This document shows, in pieces, positions 6,854 through 8,805 of a DNA stretch of 8,805 nucleotides. The position numbers and the translations under genes are program-made. Positions within the stretch are counted from its first letter, which is position 1. Each line of letters opens with the position of its first letter. The notes under the pieces are model-generated. The model was not told where the DNA came from, searched no databases, and saw nothing but the letters and a program-made list of their open reading frames with translations. Source of the DNA: HGM04593 sp045613945 (GTDB lineage: Bacteria; Bacteroidota; Bacteroidia; Bacteroidales; Bacteroidaceae); assembly GCA_045613945.1 (NCBI GenBank), contig JAZLBZ010000007.1, positions 1 to 8,805 of the forward strand, given 5' to 3'.

Positions 6854-8158
6854 ATGAAAAAGAACCGTGTTGATATAATAACAATGGGATGCTCCAAGAA
6901 TCTTGTCGATTCGGAGCATCTTATGCGTCAGCTCGAGGAGTGCGGCTATGAGGTCATGCACGACAGCGAGGAACCATGCGGTGAGATAGCAGTGATAAAC
7001 ACTTGTGGTTTCATCGGCGACGCAAAGCAGGAGTCAATAAATATGATTCTTGAGTTCTGTCAGCGCAAGGACGAAGGCGACCTTGAGAAGCTCTATGTAA
7101 TGGGCTGTCTCTCGGAGCGCTATCTGGCAGAGTTGCGTGAAGAAATTTCGCAGGTGGACAAGTTCTACGGCAAGTTCAACTGGACAGAGCTTGTGGCTGA
7201 CCTCAAGCATGAGTATAACGAGAAGATTGCACAGGAGCGCGTGCTTACCACTCCCTCACACTATGCTTACCTGAAGATATCAGAGGGTTGCAACAGACGC
7301 TGTGCATATTGCGCGATCCCCATCATAACAGGTGCCCACAAGTCACGACCCATTGAGGAGATTGTTGACGAGGTGCGTTATCTTGTGTCAAAGGGTGTAA
7401 AGGAGTTCCAGATAATTGCCCAGGAGCTTACATTCTACGGAGTTGACCTGTACAAGAAGCAGAGCATTGCAGAGCTTGTTGAGCGCATATCGGATGTTGA
7501 GGGTGTGGAGTGGATAAGACTCCACTATGCATATCCTTCGAACTTCCCTTATGACCTTTTGCGTGTGATGCGCGAGAGAAAGAACGTCTGCAAGTATCTT
7601 GATATAGCCCTGCAGCACGTCAGCACAAAGGTGCTCAAGAAGATGTGCCGCCACGTGACAAAGGAGGATACCTATGCGCTTGTAGAGAGAATGCGCAGTG
7701 AGGTGCCGGGCATATGCTTGCGTACAACGATGATGGTTGGCTTTCCAGGCGAGGGTGAGAAGGAGTTCGAGGAGCTCATCGAGTTCGTGAAATGGGCGAA
7801 GTTCGACCGCCTGGGTGCTTTCGCATATTGCGAGGAGGATGGTACGTATGCTGCCGAGAACTATCGCGACAGTGTATCGAAAAAGAAGAAGCAGGAGCGT
7901 CTTGACCGCCTTATGGAGGTACAGCAGAGAATCTCTACAAGACTCAATGACGAGAAGGTGGATTCTGTTTTCCGCACTATAATAGACCGCATCGAGGGTG
8001 ATTACTACATCGGAAGAACTGAGTTTGACTCTCCCGATGTCGATACCGAGGTGCTTGTCAATGTAAATGACGGTGAATTGAAGATCGGTGAGTTCTACAA
8101 TGTACGCATCACCAGTGCTACTGAATTTGACCTTATGGGAGTGGTGGAGAATGAGTGA
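6854..8158 (+). CDS. rimO: Ribosomal protein S12 methylthiotransferase RimO
   Basis: A 434-aa radical-SAM enzyme that adds a methylthio group to the conserved aspartate of ribosomal protein S12, using S-adenosylmethionine and two 4Fe-4S clusters. The N-terminal methylthiotransferase domain has cluster cysteines Cys13 (MGCSKNLVDSE), Cys51 (INTCGF) and Cys85 (VMGCLSERY). The radical-SAM triad is Cys146, Cys150 and Cys153 in SEGCNRRCAYCAIP. Further family landmarks are AQELTFYGVDLY, YLDIALQHVSTKVLKKM and the TRAM-type end with IGRTEFDSPDVDTEVLV. The lack of MiaB-type features, and the S12-enzyme landmarks, favour RimO over MiaB. The frame is open to an upstream TTG-type start at 6794, but that would overlap ftsY by 56 bases and add 20 atypical residues. 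ATG 6854 gives MKKNRVDIITMGCSKN, the expected start. It is 4 bases after the ftsY stop. Confidence 0.97.
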   Translation: MKKNRVDIITMGCSKNLVDSEHLMRQLEECGYEVMHDSEEPCGEIAVINTCGFIGDAKQESINMILEFCQRKDEGDLEKLYVMGCLSERYLAELREEISQVDKFYGKFNWTELVADLKHEYNEKIAQERVLTTPSHYAYLKISEGCNRRCAYCAIPIITGAHKSRPIEEIVDEVRYLVSKGVKEFQIIAQELTFYGVDLYKKQSIAELVERISDVEGVEWIRLHYAYPSNFPYDLLRVMRERKNVCKYLDIALQHVSTKVLKKMCRHVTKEDTYALVERMRSEVPGICLRTTMMVGFPGEGEKEFEELIEFVKWAKFDRLGAFAYCEEDGTYAAENYRDSVSKKKKQERLDRLMEVQQRISTRLNDEKVDSVFRTIIDRIEGDYYIGRTEFDSPDVDTEVLVNVNDGELKIGEFYNVRITSATEFDLMGVVENE

Positions 8159-8180
8159 TTCCACGGGTGTAAGGGAATAA

Positions 8181-8196
8181 AATTGTATAATCAATT
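8181..8196. repeat. AT-rich inverted repeat just before the HU start codon
   Basis: AATTG (8181-8185) and CAATT (8192-8196) flank TATAAT, directly abutting the ATG at 8197. The 13 bases at 8186-8198 match the GH20 leader (1945-1957) at 12 positions. It could be a weak hairpin or simply AT-rich leader sequence. Confidence 0.3.
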
Positions 8197-8469
8197 ATGA
8201 ACAATAAGGAGTTTATCACAAAATTGGCCAAAAGGTGCGGCGTGACAGTGGCCGAGGCTACTGCAAGTGTCGACACCTTTGTGGGTGTAATGACTGAGCG
8301 CCTGAAAGAGGGTGACCAGCTGAATATCTCAGGCTTTGGAGTACTTGAGACCAAGATGCGCAAGGAGCGCCTTTCGGTCAACCCAAAGACCGGACAGAGA
8401 TTCCTTGTCCCGCCTAAAATACAGCTGGCTTTCCGCCCAAGCGGTAAACTGAAGGATAAATTCAAATAA
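8197..8469 (+). CDS. HU/IHF-family DNA-binding protein, 90 aa
   Basis: A small nucleoid-associated protein of the standard HU length, expected to form a dimer that bends DNA. The N-terminal helices (MNNKEFITKLAKRCGVTVAEA, seen here in part as residues 1-20) lead to the GFG turn (46-48). The beta arm follows, with the NPKTG tip (62-66), whose Pro63 is the residue that intercalates into DNA in HU and IHF. The end SGKLKDKF matches the closing helix. It has no signal peptide or extension. It lies 38 bases after rimO and 15 bases before a second HU-domain gene. Divergence at several usually conserved sites (for example KMRKERLSV before the arm) makes it an accessory HU rather than the main HupA/HupB-like protein; that distinction is an inference. 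Confidence 0.92.
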   Translation: MNNKEFITKLAKRCGVTVAEATASVDTFVGVMTERLKEGDQLNISGFGVLETKMRKERLSVNPKTGQRFLVPPKIQLAFRPSGKLKDKFK

Positions 8470-8471
8470 AC

Positions 8472-8477
8472 TGAGGT
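8472..8477 (+). promoter_or_regulatory. Shine-Dalgarno sequence for the second HU-domain gene
   Basis: TGAGGT lies 7 bases before the ATG at 8485 and its GAGGT core matches the 16S anti-SD complement. It supports 8485 as the start of the right-edge gene. Confidence 0.6.
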
Positions 8478-8484
8478 ACGAAAT

Positions 8485-8805
8485 ATGAGCGATAAATTGA
8501 ATCATTCCGACCTCAGTGCCTTGTTTGCAAAGGAGGCGGATATCTCGGGCGCAAAGGCCGAGAATTTTACAAAGGCCATGTTCGAGCTTATCATAGAGGG
8601 GCTTGAGCAGGATGGTACCGTGAAAATAAACGGTCTGGGTACATTCAAGATTACGGATGTAGCTGACCGTTCAAGCGTAAATGTGAATACAGGAGAGAAG
8701 ATTGAAATCAAAGGACATAAGAAGATCTCGTTTACTCCTGCCGATGCCATAAAGGAGAGTGTCAACCAGCCGTTCGCCATGTTCGAACCCGTTGAGGTTG
8801 ACGAG
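8485..8805 (+). CDS. HU-domain protein with C-terminal continuation, partial at right edge
   Basis: The frame is open from ATG 8485 to the last base (107 codons, no stop), so the gene continues beyond the window. Residues about 1-94 fit an HU/IHF fold: helices up to IIEGLEQDG, the turn NGLGTFKI (49-56), an arm with NVNTG (66-70), and KISFTPADAIKESVN as the closing strand and helix. The arm-tip Pro of canonical HU (NPxTG) is Val67 here. The chain then goes on with QPFAMFEPVEVDE, where normal HU would have ended. This matches a Bacteroidota family, as I recall it, of longer HU-domain proteins encoded after rimO; their downstream part is not visible here and I assign no function to it. It is probably co-transcribed with the HU gene 15 bases upstream. 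Confidence 0.85.
   Translation, partial: MSDKLNHSDLSALFAKEADISGAKAENFTKAMFELIIEGLEQDGTVKINGLGTFKITDVADRSSVNVNTGEKIEIKGHKKISFTPADAIKESVNQPFAMFEPVEVDE

Noticed and set aside
5832..6884. 350-codon minus-strand open frame opposite ftsY
   Set aside because: Serine-rich translation with no family resemblance; it is the shadow of a strongly conserved + strand gene. The same holds for the minus-strand frames opposite lepA (4648-5238) and rimO (7388-8194).

Overview
The window reads as chromosomal housekeeping DNA from a member of the Bacteroidota, most likely order Bacteroidales. Supporting signs are TAnnTTTG-type promoter motifs in front of lepA, start codons that mostly lack a strong Shine-Dalgarno sequence, an FtsY without the acidic N-terminal domain, a periplasmic GH20 hexosaminidase, and a rimO followed by two HU-family genes. 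The protein sequences also resemble Bacteroidales versions as I remember them; no search was possible. All recognised genes lie on the + strand.

Region 1 (1-600) holds the C-terminal third of an ABC-F protein, best called EttA, whose N-terminal part is outside the window. An in-frame TAA at 5-7 and poor family resemblance in the first few codons suggest a contig-edge error or a break. Its stop codon lies inside a perfect 38-bp palindrome (563-600). Region 2 (641-3637) has a fold-type I PLP aminotransferase and, 18 bases later, a secreted GH20 beta-N-acetylhexosaminidase. A strong intrinsic terminator at 3658-3705 closes it.

Region 3 (3706-4053) is AT-rich and non-coding. It carries candidate promoters for the next unit, and one -7 motif is embedded in a near-perfect 28-base inverted repeat. 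Region 4 (4054-8805) is a compact unidirectional cluster: lepA, ftsY, rimO, a 90-aa HU-family gene, and a second, longer HU-domain gene that runs off the right edge. The gaps are 57, 4, 38 and 15 bases, so an operon is likely.

Most genes concern the ribosome: EttA gates early elongation, LepA is a ribosome-associated GTPase, FtsY is the SRP receptor that docks translating ribosomes at the membrane, and RimO modifies ribosomal protein S12. The HU proteins add nucleoid or regulatory DNA binding. I see no mobile element, CRISPR array, tRNA, rRNA or defence system, and no wholly new system. The items most worth a second look are the two inverted repeats and the divergent second HU-domain protein.
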